Shown here one piece after another: positions 17,186-25,002 of a stretch of DNA of 64,000 bases. Position numbers and translations under genes: made by a program. The notes beneath the pieces are model-generated. The model had not been told where the DNA came from. It ran no database searches and was given only the letters and a program-made list of their open reading frames with translations. The stretch lies in contig DAISWG010000005.1 in assembly GCA_036826475.1 (NCBI GenBank), forward strand, positions 20,477 through 84,476. The letters run 5' to 3'. Every line of letters begins with the position of its first letter. Positions within the stretch are counted from its first letter, which is position 1. This stretch comes from Miltoncostaea sp036826475 (GTDB lineage Bacteria; Actinomycetota; Thermoleophilia; Miltoncostaeales; Miltoncostaeaceae).

Positions 17186-17778
17186 GGGAGGCGCTGGTCG
17201 GCGGTGCCCCGGGCGATCTGGCACGCCGGGAGCTGCGGGACGTCGACCCGCGCGCCCTCGGGCAGGGGCCGGCCGGCGGCCTGGGCCTCCCGGAGCCGGC
17301 GCATCACCTCGTCGGGGGGCAGGGTGCCGGGCATGTTGATGCTCGGCAGCCCGATGGCGCCGTCGCCCGCCCTCCACCCCCATGGGGCGAGCAGCGAGAG
17401 TTGCAGCCCGTCGGCGTCGGTGGCGGGCTCCACGTAGACCACCTCGCGCGGCAGTGGCGGCCCGGCCTCCGCGTCGGCCACCTGCGACGCGCCGGTGCGG
17501 GCCGCGACGTACAGGCGGGTGAGCGCGCCGGCGTAGGTGATGCCGGGCGCGAACCGCAGCGACGGCCATGCGGCGGCGGTGCCGATGTCGTTGTTGCCGT
17601 CCGGGACGTCGGCCCACGGCGCGCCCCGCAGGTCCAGGCCGACGTCGGTGGGGCCCTGCGCCGCGGCGATCGGTTCGGGGTCGGCCGCGCATCCCGACAG
17701 CGCCGTCACGAGCGCGGCGAGCGCGGCGACCACGAGGGCCACGACCAGTGCGCGGGGTCCGGTTCCGCAACGCGTCAT
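17179..17778 (-). CDS. lipoprotein paralogous to the anti-sigma sensor domain
   Basis: 199 residues. The lipobox is VTALSGC with the lipidated Cys near residue 30. The exported part matches the extracytoplasmic part of the neighbouring anti-sigma protein: PSLxFxPGxTYxxALxRL, then L-x-L-L-A-P-W/F-G-W/Y-R-x-GDGAI/V, a P-rich loop, a G-x-PLP-x-x-x-RVD motif and a C-terminal ACQ...C pair. The start ATG has GGAGGGG about 6 nt upstream. An outer-face lipoprotein sharing the sensor fold could compete for, or present, the same ligand. No described family name is known to me. Confidence 0.8.
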   Translation of the reverse strand: MTRCGTGPRALVVALVVAALAALVTALSGCAADPEPIAAAQGPTDVGLDLRGAPWADVPDGNNDIGTAAAWPSLRFAPGITYAGALTRLYVAARTGASQVADAEAGPPLPREVVYVEPATDADGLQLSLLAPWGWRAGDGAIGLPSINMPGTLPPDEVMRRLREAQAAGRPLPEGARVDVPQLPACQIARGTADQRLPC

Positions 17779-17822
17779 CGCCCCTCCTACGCGGGGCGGC
17801 GCGATTTCTTCCCGCCGACCGC

Positions 17823-18599
17823 CTAATCCGTCGCGGGCGGCGCCACCCGGCAGGTGGCGTTGCGCTCGCCGGGCAGCAACACCTGGCAGGGGGCGAGGCC
17901 CTGCGCGTCCACCCGGACGTGCGCGGGCAGCGGGCCTCCGTCCGCCCGCAGGCGCGTGAGGGCCTGGCCGAGCTCCCTCGCCTCGGCGGCGGTCGCGTCG
18001 GGTGGGAGGCGGACGCTGGGGGCGAGGACGGCGCCGTCCCCGATCCGGTAGCCGAAGGCCGCACGCAGGTCGAGGCGCGGCGCCGTTCCGGCGGCGCCCG
18101 GCGCCCAGACGACGCCGGCGGGCAGCGCGGGCCGCAGGTCCGTGCCGCGCGGGAGCTCGCCGCGCTCCACCACCGCGCGCAGCAGCCGGTCGAGCGCGAC
18201 CGGGTACGTCGTGCCGGGCGGGAACGCCAGCGACGGCGCCGCGGGCGTCTCGGCCAGCGTGGGGCTCCCGCTCGTCTGCGTCAGCCACGGCAGGCGGGCG
18301 AGGATCGCCGATTCGGTGATGGCGGCGCGCGCCCCGGGGCCGGCGGGGATGGCGTTGACGTCGTCGTCCCGGGTGGCGATCCAGTAGCCGGCGGCGGAAC
18401 CGGCGATGCCGACGGCGAGCGCGGCGGTGGCCAGGATCCCGATGCGCCGGCGCCGCCGCCTCCGGGCGCCGGCGCCCGCGCCGCCGGCGCGGACCGTGGC
18501 CCGGGCGGCCTGGGCGACGCGGTCCTCGAGGCCGTCCGGCAGGGGGATCTCGTCCATCCGCTCGGCGATCCGGCGCGCGCCGTCGTCGTCAGGCCTCAC
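17823..18599 (-). CDS. transmembrane anti-sigma factor with extracytoplasmic sensor domain
   Basis: 258 residues. A short cytoplasmic N-terminus (about 1-50, with DEIPLPDGLEDRV) ends in a run of arginines before a single membrane helix (GILATAALAVGIAGSAAGYWI). An exported domain of about 180 residues follows. The gene starts with GTG 18599 inside the last codons of the sigma gene, the usual arrangement for a cognate anti-sigma. A zinc-binding HxxxCxxC motif is absent, so it is not a ZAS type. The exported domain is duplicated in the next gene as a lipoprotein. Binding of sigma is inferred from position and topology. Confidence 0.78.
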   Translation of the reverse strand: MRPDDDGARRIAERMDEIPLPDGLEDRVAQAARATVRAGGAGAGARRRRRRRIGILATAALAVGIAGSAAGYWIATRDDDVNAIPAGPGARAAITESAILARLPWLTQTSGSPTLAETPAAPSLAFPPGTTYPVALDRLLRAVVERGELPRGTDLRPALPAGVVWAPGAAGTAPRLDLRAAFGYRIGDGAVLAPSVRLPPDATAAEARELGQALTRLRADGGPLPAHVRVDAQGLAPCQVLLPGERNATCRVAPPATD

Positions 18600-19155
18600 G
18601 GGACACCCCGAGCTGGTCGCGGAGCTGGTCGAGGCCGCGGGAGAGCCGCGAGTGGATGGTGCCGACGCGGACGTCGAGCATCGCGGCCACCTCGTCCGGC
18701 GTGTAGCCGAACAGGAGCCGCAGCACCACGACGACGCGGCGGTCCTCGGGGAGCAGGCGCATGGCCTCGACGAGCTCCCGGGACGCGTCGGCGATGGCGT
18801 AGGGGTCGCGGTCGCCGTGCTGCTCGTCGTTGAACTCGTATGGCTCGTCGCGGCGGCGGACGGTGTCGAGGGCCGTGTTGGCGACGATGCGGTGCAGCCA
18901 CGGCGCGAACGGCCGGGAGTCGTCGAAGCGGTCGAGCGCCTTCAGGGTCCGCTCGAACGCGTCCTGCACGACGTCCTCCGCCAGGTGGCGGTCGCCCACG
19001 ATCAGCAGCGCCGCGCGGTACGCGCGGGGGAGGTACGCCCGCACCAGCTCGTCGGCGGCGTCCTCGGAGCCCGCTCGGATCGCGCGGATCAGCCGGCGGT
19101 CCCGCGCACGCGTGTCCGCGCCGCCGTCCGCCCGTCTCCGACCGAAAGTGCCCAC
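18589..19155 (-). CDS. ECF-type RNA polymerase sigma factor
   Basis: 188 residues. Region 2 spans about 25-95 with GDRHLAEDVVQDAFERTL and FAPWLHRIVANTALD. Region 4 spans about 125-180 with LPEDRRVVVVLRLLFGYTPDEVAAML and RVGTIHSRLSRGLDQLR. No region 1.1 or region 3, so it is a group 4 (ECF) factor. It is the first gene of a four-gene minus-strand operon with anti-sigma, lipoprotein and secreted protein, and probably transcribes its own operon. GTG 19155 is chosen because the sequence before it is not sigma-like; GGAG lies about 11 nt upstream. Confidence 0.92.
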   Translation of the reverse strand: MGTFGRRRADGGADTRARDRRLIRAIRAGSEDAADELVRAYLPRAYRAALLIVGDRHLAEDVVQDAFERTLKALDRFDDSRPFAPWLHRIVANTALDTVRRRDEPYEFNDEQHGDRDPYAIADASRELVEAMRLLPEDRRVVVVLRLLFGYTPDEVAAMLDVRVGTIHSRLSRGLDQLRDQLGVSREA

Positions 19156-19344
19156 GTGTCGGCTGCGCTCCGTCGCGATCTGATCCGGGCCCCCGCCCGC
19201 GCGTCGGTCACACCCTCGCGGACGCGGGCCGGGTGGGGCAAGTGGGATGGATGTCCCGGCACCGGGGGCTGCGATCGTCACGCCCTTACGTACCGTCGGG
19301 CGGCCGTTTTCTTCCCGTTCCCACACGGACGGCCCGCGACGCAC

Positions 19345-19350
19345 TACCCT
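19345..19350 (+). promoter_or_regulatory. -10 element (TACCCT)
   Basis: TACCCT ends 6 nt before GTG 19357 with no Shine-Dalgarno; a leaderless start is likely. Confidence 0.5.
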
Positions 19351-19356
19351 GTGGAC

Positions 19357-19695
19357 GTGGGCGTGCTCTTCTTCATCCTCCTCGCGATCGTCGTGTTCGC
19401 CATCGTGGGCGGCGCGATCATGGGGATCCTGCTCCACCTGATCTGGTGGGCGATCGTGGGCCTGGTGGTCGGCATCCTCGCCCGCCTGGTCCTCACGAAC
19501 GCCCGCGGGGTCGGGCCGTTGGAGACGATCCTGTGCGGAATCGGCGGCGCACTGCTGGGCGGCGTCCTCGCCGGCCTGTTCGACGTCGGCTGGTTCATCG
19601 AGCTGCTCCTGGCGATCATCGTGGCCGCGGTGCTCATCTACGCCTTCGGCAACACGAAGGGCCGCTCCGGCTCCGGGGTGACGCGGACACGCTGA
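19357..19695 (+). CDS. GlsB/YeaQ/YmgE-family small membrane protein
   Basis: 112 residues, mostly hydrophobic, with about three or four helices: VLFFILLAIVVFAIVGG, a second helix through WWAIVGLVVGILARLVL, a glycine-rich ETILCGIGGALLGGVLAG helix, and LLLAIIVAAVLIYAFG. The glycine-rich ILCGIGGALLGG stretch is typical of the transglycosylase-associated protein family, whose role is unclear and often stress-linked. The start is set at GTG 19357 from the -10 box; GTG 19351 is possible. It is divergent from the sigma operon. Confidence 0.8.
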   Translation: MGVLFFILLAIVVFAIVGGAIMGILLHLIWWAIVGLVVGILARLVLTNARGVGPLETILCGIGGALLGGVLAGLFDVGWFIELLLAIIVAAVLIYAFGNTKGRSGSGVTRTR

Positions 19696-19735
19696 CCCGC
19701 GTCCGCCCCGGGCGGACGCGCGATACTCGAACGAC

Positions 19736-19809
19736 GCCGGAGTAGCTCAGCTGGTCAGAGCAGCCGCCTTGTAAGCGGCAGGTCCGGGGTTCGAATCCCC
19801 GCTCCGGCT
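19736..19809 (+). tRNA. tRNA-Thr(UGU)
   Basis: A complete cloverleaf: acceptor GCCGGAG/CTCCGGC, D stem GCTC/GAGC, anticodon stem GCCGC/GCGGC around loop CTTGTAA (anticodon TGT at 19770-19772), T stem CGGGG/CCCCG with loop TTCGAAT. The discriminator is T and CCA is not encoded. Its 3' part from 19771 is repeated at 20514-20556. Confidence 0.96.
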
Positions 19810-19813
19810 TGCG
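19771..19813 (+). repeat. att-like direct repeat, left copy (in tRNA-Thr 3' end)
   Basis: A 43-nt segment from the anticodon loop to just past the tRNA, matching 20514-20556 at 41 positions. This is where tyrosine-type integrases commonly recombine. Confidence 0.85.
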
Positions 19814-19870
19814 CGGCAATACGGCTCCGTCCCGACCGGCCGGCCGCCGGCCTCGATGAGGCCGTCGACG

Positions 19871-20374
19871 TCACTTCGGGCGGAGGTGCTCGATGACGGC
19901 GCCGTGTTCCTCGGCGAGCCGCTGGGCGATGAGCGAGCGGTGGCAGGCCTCGGGGTCGCGCTCGACGCAGAGAAGGGCCGGTTTCCCGAGGCCCGACAGC
20001 CCCGAGACGATCGGCAGCAGGTCGGCGTGCTCCAGGACCTCGGCGGTGTACCGACGCGTGTACTCGGCGGCGAGCTCGCGACGGGAGCGTTTGCCGACGC
20101 CGAGGCGATCGTCCTCGGCGTACTGCAGGCGGCGCAGCTCGGTGGTGGGAGCGAGCTCAGGGCGGTGTTCGTAGAAGATCCCGGCATCCGCGAGGGCCTC
20201 CTGCAGCCGGCGTGAGTTGGCCCAGGCGTACTCGGACCCCCGGACACCGCGGCGCTGACGCACGTCGAACACGAGCTCGACGTCCGCCTCCTGCAGCCGG
20301 CGGAGGAACGATTGGGCGTCGAAGCCGTAGACGCCGATCGTCGCGATCGTGGGGGCCGAGGACACCTCGCTCAC
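19871..20374 (-). CDS. DUF488 family protein
   Basis: 167 residues. IATIGVYGFDAQSFLRRLQ at the start, DVRQRRGVRGSEYAWA, and near the end CVERDPEACHRSLIAQRLAEEHG, the conserved Cys-His signature of DUF488. The family is widespread and its biochemical role is unsettled. Start is GTG 20374, or GTG 20365 with AGAAGG about 8 nt upstream. It is alone inside the tRNA-bounded islet, and its codon use is slightly less GC-extreme than its neighbours. The 139 nt upstream, up to the right repeat, presumably holds its promoter. Confidence 0.85.
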   Translation of the reverse strand: MSEVSSAPTIATIGVYGFDAQSFLRRLQEADVELVFDVRQRRGVRGSEYAWANSRRLQEALADAGIFYEHRPELAPTTELRRLQYAEDDRLGVGKRSRRELAAEYTRRYTAEVLEHADLLPIVSGLSGLGKPALLCVERDPEACHRSLIAQRLAEEHGAVIEHLRPK

Positions 20375-20513
20375 CTTCTCAAGGGCTCGGGCGCCGCGTT
20401 GCCCCGTGCGTCCGGTGCGGCGCCCGGGTCAACCGGCTCGCGACGAGACCCGCCGGCCAGACCTGGGTGACCTTCGCCGTGCCGGTTGTGGGCGACGCAT
20501 CGACGAGGAGGGC

Positions 20514-20556
20514 GTACGCGGCAGGTCGGGGGTTCGAATCCCCGCTCCGGCTTGCG
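20514..20556 (+). repeat. att-like direct repeat, right copy (tRNA-Thr remnant)
   Basis: A 43-nt copy of the tRNA-Thr 3' half with two differences, one of which breaks a T-stem pair (C to G). It lacks the 5' half of a tRNA and so is not a gene. Confidence 0.85.
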
Positions 20557-21678
20557 TCACGACGTGCGTGGCGGTGCGGTGGGCAGGTGCACCGTCGCGC
20601 GGAGCCCTCCGGCGGAGCGGGGGGCGAGGGTGAGGGTGCCGTCGTGCGCCCGGGTGATGCTCTCGGCGATCGCCAGGCCCAGGCCGGCGCCGGCGTGTCC
20701 GGTGCGCACGCGGCCGGCGCCGCGGCGGAACGGCTCGGCGAGGGTGGAGACCAGCTGCGGGCTCAGCGTCTCCCCGGTGTTCTCGACGGTGAGCTCGACG
20801 CGCTCCGGGTGGACGCTGGTGGTGACCCACACGGCGCCCCGTCGCGGCAGGTTGTGGACGATCGCGTTCTGCACGAGGTTCGTGCTCAGCTGGAGCAGGA
20901 GGGCGTGCGACCCGGTGGCGGGGGCCATCTCGCCGGAGGTCTCGATGGTGAGGCCGCGTTCCTCCGCCAGCGGGAGGAGCGTCTCGGCGGCCTCCTCCGC
21001 GATGAGGGACAGGTCGACCGGTTCCGCGGTGAAGGACCTGCGGTCGGCCCGGCTGAGCAGGAGCAGCGCCTCCGTGACGTCGATCGCGCGGGCGTTGACG
21101 GCGCGGAGGCGGTCGAGGAGGTCGCCGTCGTCGCGGCCGGGGTCGCGGCGGGCGACGTCGAGGAGCGTCTGCGTGATCGCCAGCGGGGTGCGCAGCTCGT
21201 GGGAGGCGTTCGCGGCGAACCGCCGCTGCTCGGCGACGTGCGCCTCGAGGCGCGCGAGCATGGTGTCGAAGGCGTCGGCGAGCTCGCGGAACTCGTCGTC
21301 GCGGCCCCCCAACCCGATGCGGTGGGAGAGCGACCCCGCCGCCGCCATGCGCGTGGCGTCCGTGATCCGGGCCAGCGGGGCGAGCATCCGGCCGGCGAGG
21401 AACCATCCTCCGACGAGGCCGAACACCAGCAGGAAGGCCAGCGCCGCGGCGGCCCTCGGCGCGAAGACGTGCAGCAGGTTGGACCGGACGGGGAAGACGC
21501 CGTCGGGGCGGCTGTCGGCGTTGACGAGCATCGCGCGGTCCGGGACGTACCGCAGTAGGAACAGCCACACCACGGCGAGCAGCACACCGCCCGCGAGCAT
21601 CAGGAAACCGGCGTAGCTGAGGGTGAGCCTCATGCGGACGCTCAACCCGGGTGCCCGCTCCACGTCAACCCCCCTCAT
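20557..21678 (-). CDS. sensor histidine kinase (HisKA type, VanS-like)
   Basis: 373 residues. Two membrane helices (about 15-43 and 72-95) bracket a short extracytoplasmic loop, followed by HAMP (about 95-150), HisKA with the phosphorylated His in FAANASHELRTPL, and an HATPase domain (N box NLVQNAIVHN, G boxes ENTGETL and GAGLGLAI). It phosphorylates the response regulator encoded just upstream; the ATG lies inside the last 14 nt of that gene, so the pair is translationally coupled. The divergent VanY-like carboxypeptidase suggests a cell-wall stimulus. Confidence 0.9.
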   Translation of the reverse strand: MRGVDVERAPGLSVRMRLTLSYAGFLMLAGGVLLAVVWLFLLRYVPDRAMLVNADSRPDGVFPVRSNLLHVFAPRAAAALAFLLVFGLVGGWFLAGRMLAPLARITDATRMAAAGSLSHRIGLGGRDDEFRELADAFDTMLARLEAHVAEQRRFAANASHELRTPLAITQTLLDVARRDPGRDDGDLLDRLRAVNARAIDVTEALLLLSRADRRSFTAEPVDLSLIAEEAAETLLPLAEERGLTIETSGEMAPATGSHALLLQLSTNLVQNAIVHNLPRRGAVWVTTSVHPERVELTVENTGETLSPQLVSTLAEPFRRGAGRVRTGHAGAGLGLAIAESITRAHDGTLTLAPRSAGGLRATVHLPTAPPRTS

Positions 21679-22351
21679 CCGTCGCCCCCCGTTCCCCGTC
21701 GATCCGGTAGCCGACCCCCGGCACCGTTGCGATCAGCCGGGGCTCGCCGAGCCGTTTGCGCAGCCCCGAGACCGTGATGCGGACGGCGTTGGTGAACGGG
21801 TCGGCGTTCGCATCCCACGCCTGCTCCAGGAGCGCCTCGGCGCTGACCACGCCCCCGTCGGCGGCGACGAGCACCTCGAGCACCGCGAACTGCTTGCGGG
21901 TGAGCGCGACGTACCGGCCGTCGCGGTGGACCTCGCGGCGGAACGGATCGAGCCGCAGGCCGGCGATCTCGCGCACGGGTGGCCGGCTGTGGGCGCGCCT
22001 GCGGTCGAGTGCCCGCAGCCGCAGCACCAGCTCCCGCAGCTCGAAGGGCTTCGTGAGGTAGTCGTCGGCCCCCAGCGCGAACCCCGTGACCTTGTCGTCC
22101 AGGCGGTCGGCGGCCGTCAGCATGAGGATCGGCATCCCGCTGCCGGAGGCGACGATGCGCTCGGCGATCTCGTCGCCCGAGGGGCCGGGGACGTCCCGGT
22201 CGAGCACGGCGAGGTCGTACGCGTTCACGCGGAGGAGCTCCAACGCGGTGTCGCCGTCGGCCGCGACGTCCGCCGCGATCGCCTCCAGGCGCAGACCGTC
22301 GCGGATGGCCTCCGCCATGAAGGGCTGGTCCTCACCGGGCCGCACGCCCAC
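21665..22351 (-). CDS. OmpR/PhoB-family response regulator (VanR-like)
   Basis: 228 residues. The receiver domain (about 1-115) has the acidic pair in GEDQPF, phosphoacceptor Asp in LAVLDRDVPG, and Lys in LTKPFELREL. The C-terminal winged helix (about 130-220) ends VRITVSGLRKRLG...VPGVGYRI, typical of OmpR/PhoB. The first strand reads VGVRPGEDQ rather than the usual VLVVEDD, so the N-terminus is slightly unusual. Start GTG 22351 is supported by a -10 box (TACCAT) 6 nt upstream. Operon with the kinase; divergent from the M15 peptidase. Confidence 0.9.
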   Translation of the reverse strand: MGVRPGEDQPFMAEAIRDGLRLEAIAADVAADGDTALELLRVNAYDLAVLDRDVPGPSGDEIAERIVASGSGMPILMLTAADRLDDKVTGFALGADDYLTKPFELRELVLRLRALDRRRAHSRPPVREIAGLRLDPFRREVHRDGRYVALTRKQFAVLEVLVAADGGVVSAEALLEQAWDANADPFTNAVRITVSGLRKRLGEPRLIATVPGVGYRIDGERGATDEGG

Positions 22352-22357
22352 GCGCCG

Positions 22358-22363
22358 ATGGTA
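22358..22363 (-). promoter_or_regulatory. -10 element (TACCAT on minus strand)
   Basis: TACCAT ends 6 nt before the minus-strand GTG at 22351 with no Shine-Dalgarno; a leaderless start of the response regulator is likely. Confidence 0.5.
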
Positions 22364-22436
22364 GCCGGCGCGAATTCCGCGGGCGTATCGGGAAGGGGAT
22401 ACGCGCGCGCACCGAGCCCCGGCCTCCACGGGGTGG

Positions 22437-23072
22437 GTGCCCCGCCGCGGCCCCCCACGGACGACGGCCCGCCGCAACCGGGTGCGGCTGGGCCTCCTCG
22501 GCGGCCTGCTCGTCGCCGTCGCCGTCGCCGCCGCCCTCGGCGGCCGGACGCCCGCGCACCCGGCTCACACCGCCGCATCGCCCGCCGACGCCCCGCACGG
22601 CGAGCGCCGGGCCGCATCCGGCCGGGCGGCCGGCGCCCTCCCCGACGGCACCTCGGTCTTCGACGACGGGGTCCCCGGCGTCGCCAACCTCGACCCGGCG
22701 CTCCTCGGCGCCCTCCGGCGGGCCGCGGCCGACGCCGCGGGCGACGGCGTCGCGTTCGTCGTCCACAGCGGCTGGCGCTCCCCCGCGTACCAGGAGCGCC
22801 TGCTCAGGGAGGCGGTCGCGACGTACGGGTCGGAGGAGGAGGCCGCCCGATGGGTCGCCACCCCCGGCACGTCCGCCCACGTGTCGGGGGACGCCGTCGA
22901 TGTCGGGCCCCCCGACGCCGCGGACTGGCTGGCCGGACACGGCGCCGGGTACGGGCTCTGCCGGATCTACGGCAACGAGCCCTGGCACTACGAGCTGCGC
23001 CCCCACGCCGCCACCCTCGGCTGCCCGCCCGTCTACGCCGACCCGACGCACGACCCGCGCATGCGGCGGTGA
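22437..23072 (+). CDS. M15-family D-alanyl-D-alanine carboxypeptidase (VanY-like), exported
   Basis: 211 residues. A basic N-terminus and hydrophobic helix (RLGLLGGLLVAVAVAAAL) form a signal anchor. A linker follows, then an M15B domain: VVHSGWRSPAYQ, the zinc ligands in TSAHVSGDAVDVG, and the third ligand in EPWHYEL. VanY/DacB-type enzymes remove the terminal D-Ala from cell-wall stem peptides. It is divergently transcribed from the VanRS-like pair, with 85 nt between starts, which suggests regulation by it. Start GTG 22437. Confidence 0.9.
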   Translation: MPRRGPPRTTARRNRVRLGLLGGLLVAVAVAAALGGRTPAHPAHTAASPADAPHGERRAASGRAAGALPDGTSVFDDGVPGVANLDPALLGALRRAAADAAGDGVAFVVHSGWRSPAYQERLLREAVATYGSEEEAARWVATPGTSAHVSGDAVDVGPPDAADWLAGHGAGYGLCRIYGNEPWHYELRPHAATLGCPPVYADPTHDPRMRR

Positions 23073-23213
23073 CCGCCGCCCCCACGGTTGCGGCCCAGGG
23101 GAGCGTGACCAGGACCGGTCCCGGTCCGATCCGACGTGACCGGACCCTGCGACGACGTACGGAATACGGCGGACGTGCCCCTGGGCTCGTCGGCCGCCTG
23201 ACATGATCCGCGC

Positions 23214-24041
23214 GTGGCCCCCGACGCGGTCCAGCCGCCGACCGACCTCCGCACGATGGAGCGCGAACCGCCCTACCCGGAGCGCATGCGGCGGCGCGCC
23301 TACGAGGAGGAACTGCTCGGGCTGCAGATCGAGCTGGTGAAGCTCCAGGCGTGGACCCACGCCACGGGACAACGCATCGCGATCCTCTTCGAAGGACGCG
23401 ACGCCGCCGGCAAGGGCGGCGCGATCAAGCGCCTGACCGAGCACCTCAACCCGCGCATGACCCGCGTCGTGGCCCTCGCCAAGCCGAACGAGACCGAGAC
23501 GGGCCAGTGGTACTTCCAGCGCTACATCTCCCACCTGCCGACGCGCGGCGAGATCGTGCTGTTCGACCGGTCCTGGTACAACCGCGCCGGCGTTGAGCGC
23601 GTGATGGGCTTCTCGACGCCCGTCGAGTACGGCGAGTTCCTGCGTCAGGCGCCCGAGCTGGAGCGGAACCTCGTCGACGCGGGCCTGCACCTGTTCAAGC
23701 TCTGGTTCACCGTGTCGCGGGAGGAGCAGGCCCGCCGCTTCGAGGCGCGCCGGTCCGATCCGCTGAAGGTCTGGAAGCTCTCGCCGATGGACGAAGCGGC
23801 CCTCACCCGCTTCGACGACTACTCGGCGGCGCGCGACGCGATGCTGGTCGCGACGGACAGCGCCGCCGCGCCGTGGACCGTCGTGAACTCCAACGACAAG
23901 CGGCGGGCGCGCCTCGAGGCGATCCGCCACGTGCTCGGCTCATTCGACTATGCGCACCGCGACGACGCCGTCGCGCGTCCCGCCGATCCGCGCGTGGTCC
24001 GGCCCGCGGCCATGCTGCTGGGCGCACGCGGGGGGGTCTGA
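23214..24041 (+). CDS. ppk2: polyphosphate kinase 2
   Basis: 275 residues. Walker A is FEGRDAAGKGGAIKR, the lid and Walker B region has LFDRSWYNRAGVERVMGF, and DPLKVWKLSPMD follows. It is a one-domain class I-type PPK2, which transfers phosphate between polyphosphate and nucleoside diphosphates, usually favouring NTP formation. The C-terminus after about residue 240 is a short Arg/Ala-rich tail. GTG 23214 lies 6 nt after CATGAT, a weak -10 match. A CYTH-Ppx exopolyphosphatase fusion is encoded 15 kb further on. Confidence 0.94.
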   Translation: MAPDAVQPPTDLRTMEREPPYPERMRRRAYEEELLGLQIELVKLQAWTHATGQRIAILFEGRDAAGKGGAIKRLTEHLNPRMTRVVALAKPNETETGQWYFQRYISHLPTRGEIVLFDRSWYNRAGVERVMGFSTPVEYGEFLRQAPELERNLVDAGLHLFKLWFTVSREEQARRFEARRSDPLKVWKLSPMDEAALTRFDDYSAARDAMLVATDSAAAPWTVVNSNDKRRARLEAIRHVLGSFDYAHRDDAVARPADPRVVRPAAMLLGARGGV

Positions 24042-24251
24042 CCGGGGATCGAGGGACCGGCGAGGCGACCGAGCCGGCGCGACCTGCGGGAAACCCGATC
24101 CGGGGAGTCCGGATATCACGGATTCGAGTGAGGCGTCGGGTGTACATCCTCCGGTCGCTGTGAACGCCCAAGCTCCCACTCGCGGACGCCGCCGGGATCC
24201 CCGGCCGGCCGTCGACGCCGAGCTCCGCACGATTCACGAGGAGGACCACCG

Positions 24252-24998
<747 letters not shown>

Positions 24999-25002
24999 GC
25001 CC

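Larger units (their letters stand above)
19814..20556. mobile_element. small tRNA-bounded islet carrying DUF488
   Basis: About 740 bp between an intact tRNA-Thr and a decayed copy of its 3' end. The right repeat touches the stop codon of the histidine kinase gene (TGA 20557-20559), so removing one repeat and the content would put that kinase directly behind the tRNA. The only gene is DUF488; no integrase, transposase or recombinase is present. Integration at a tRNA 3' end is a well-known mechanism; loss of the integrase or movement in trans is inference. Confidence 0.6.

Noticed and set aside
20514..20556. A second tRNA gene
   Set aside because: Only the 3' half is present and a T-stem pair is broken; it is a repeat remnant.
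19814..20556. Insertion sequence
   Set aside because: No transposase, no terminal inverted repeats; boundaries are tRNA-type direct repeats.
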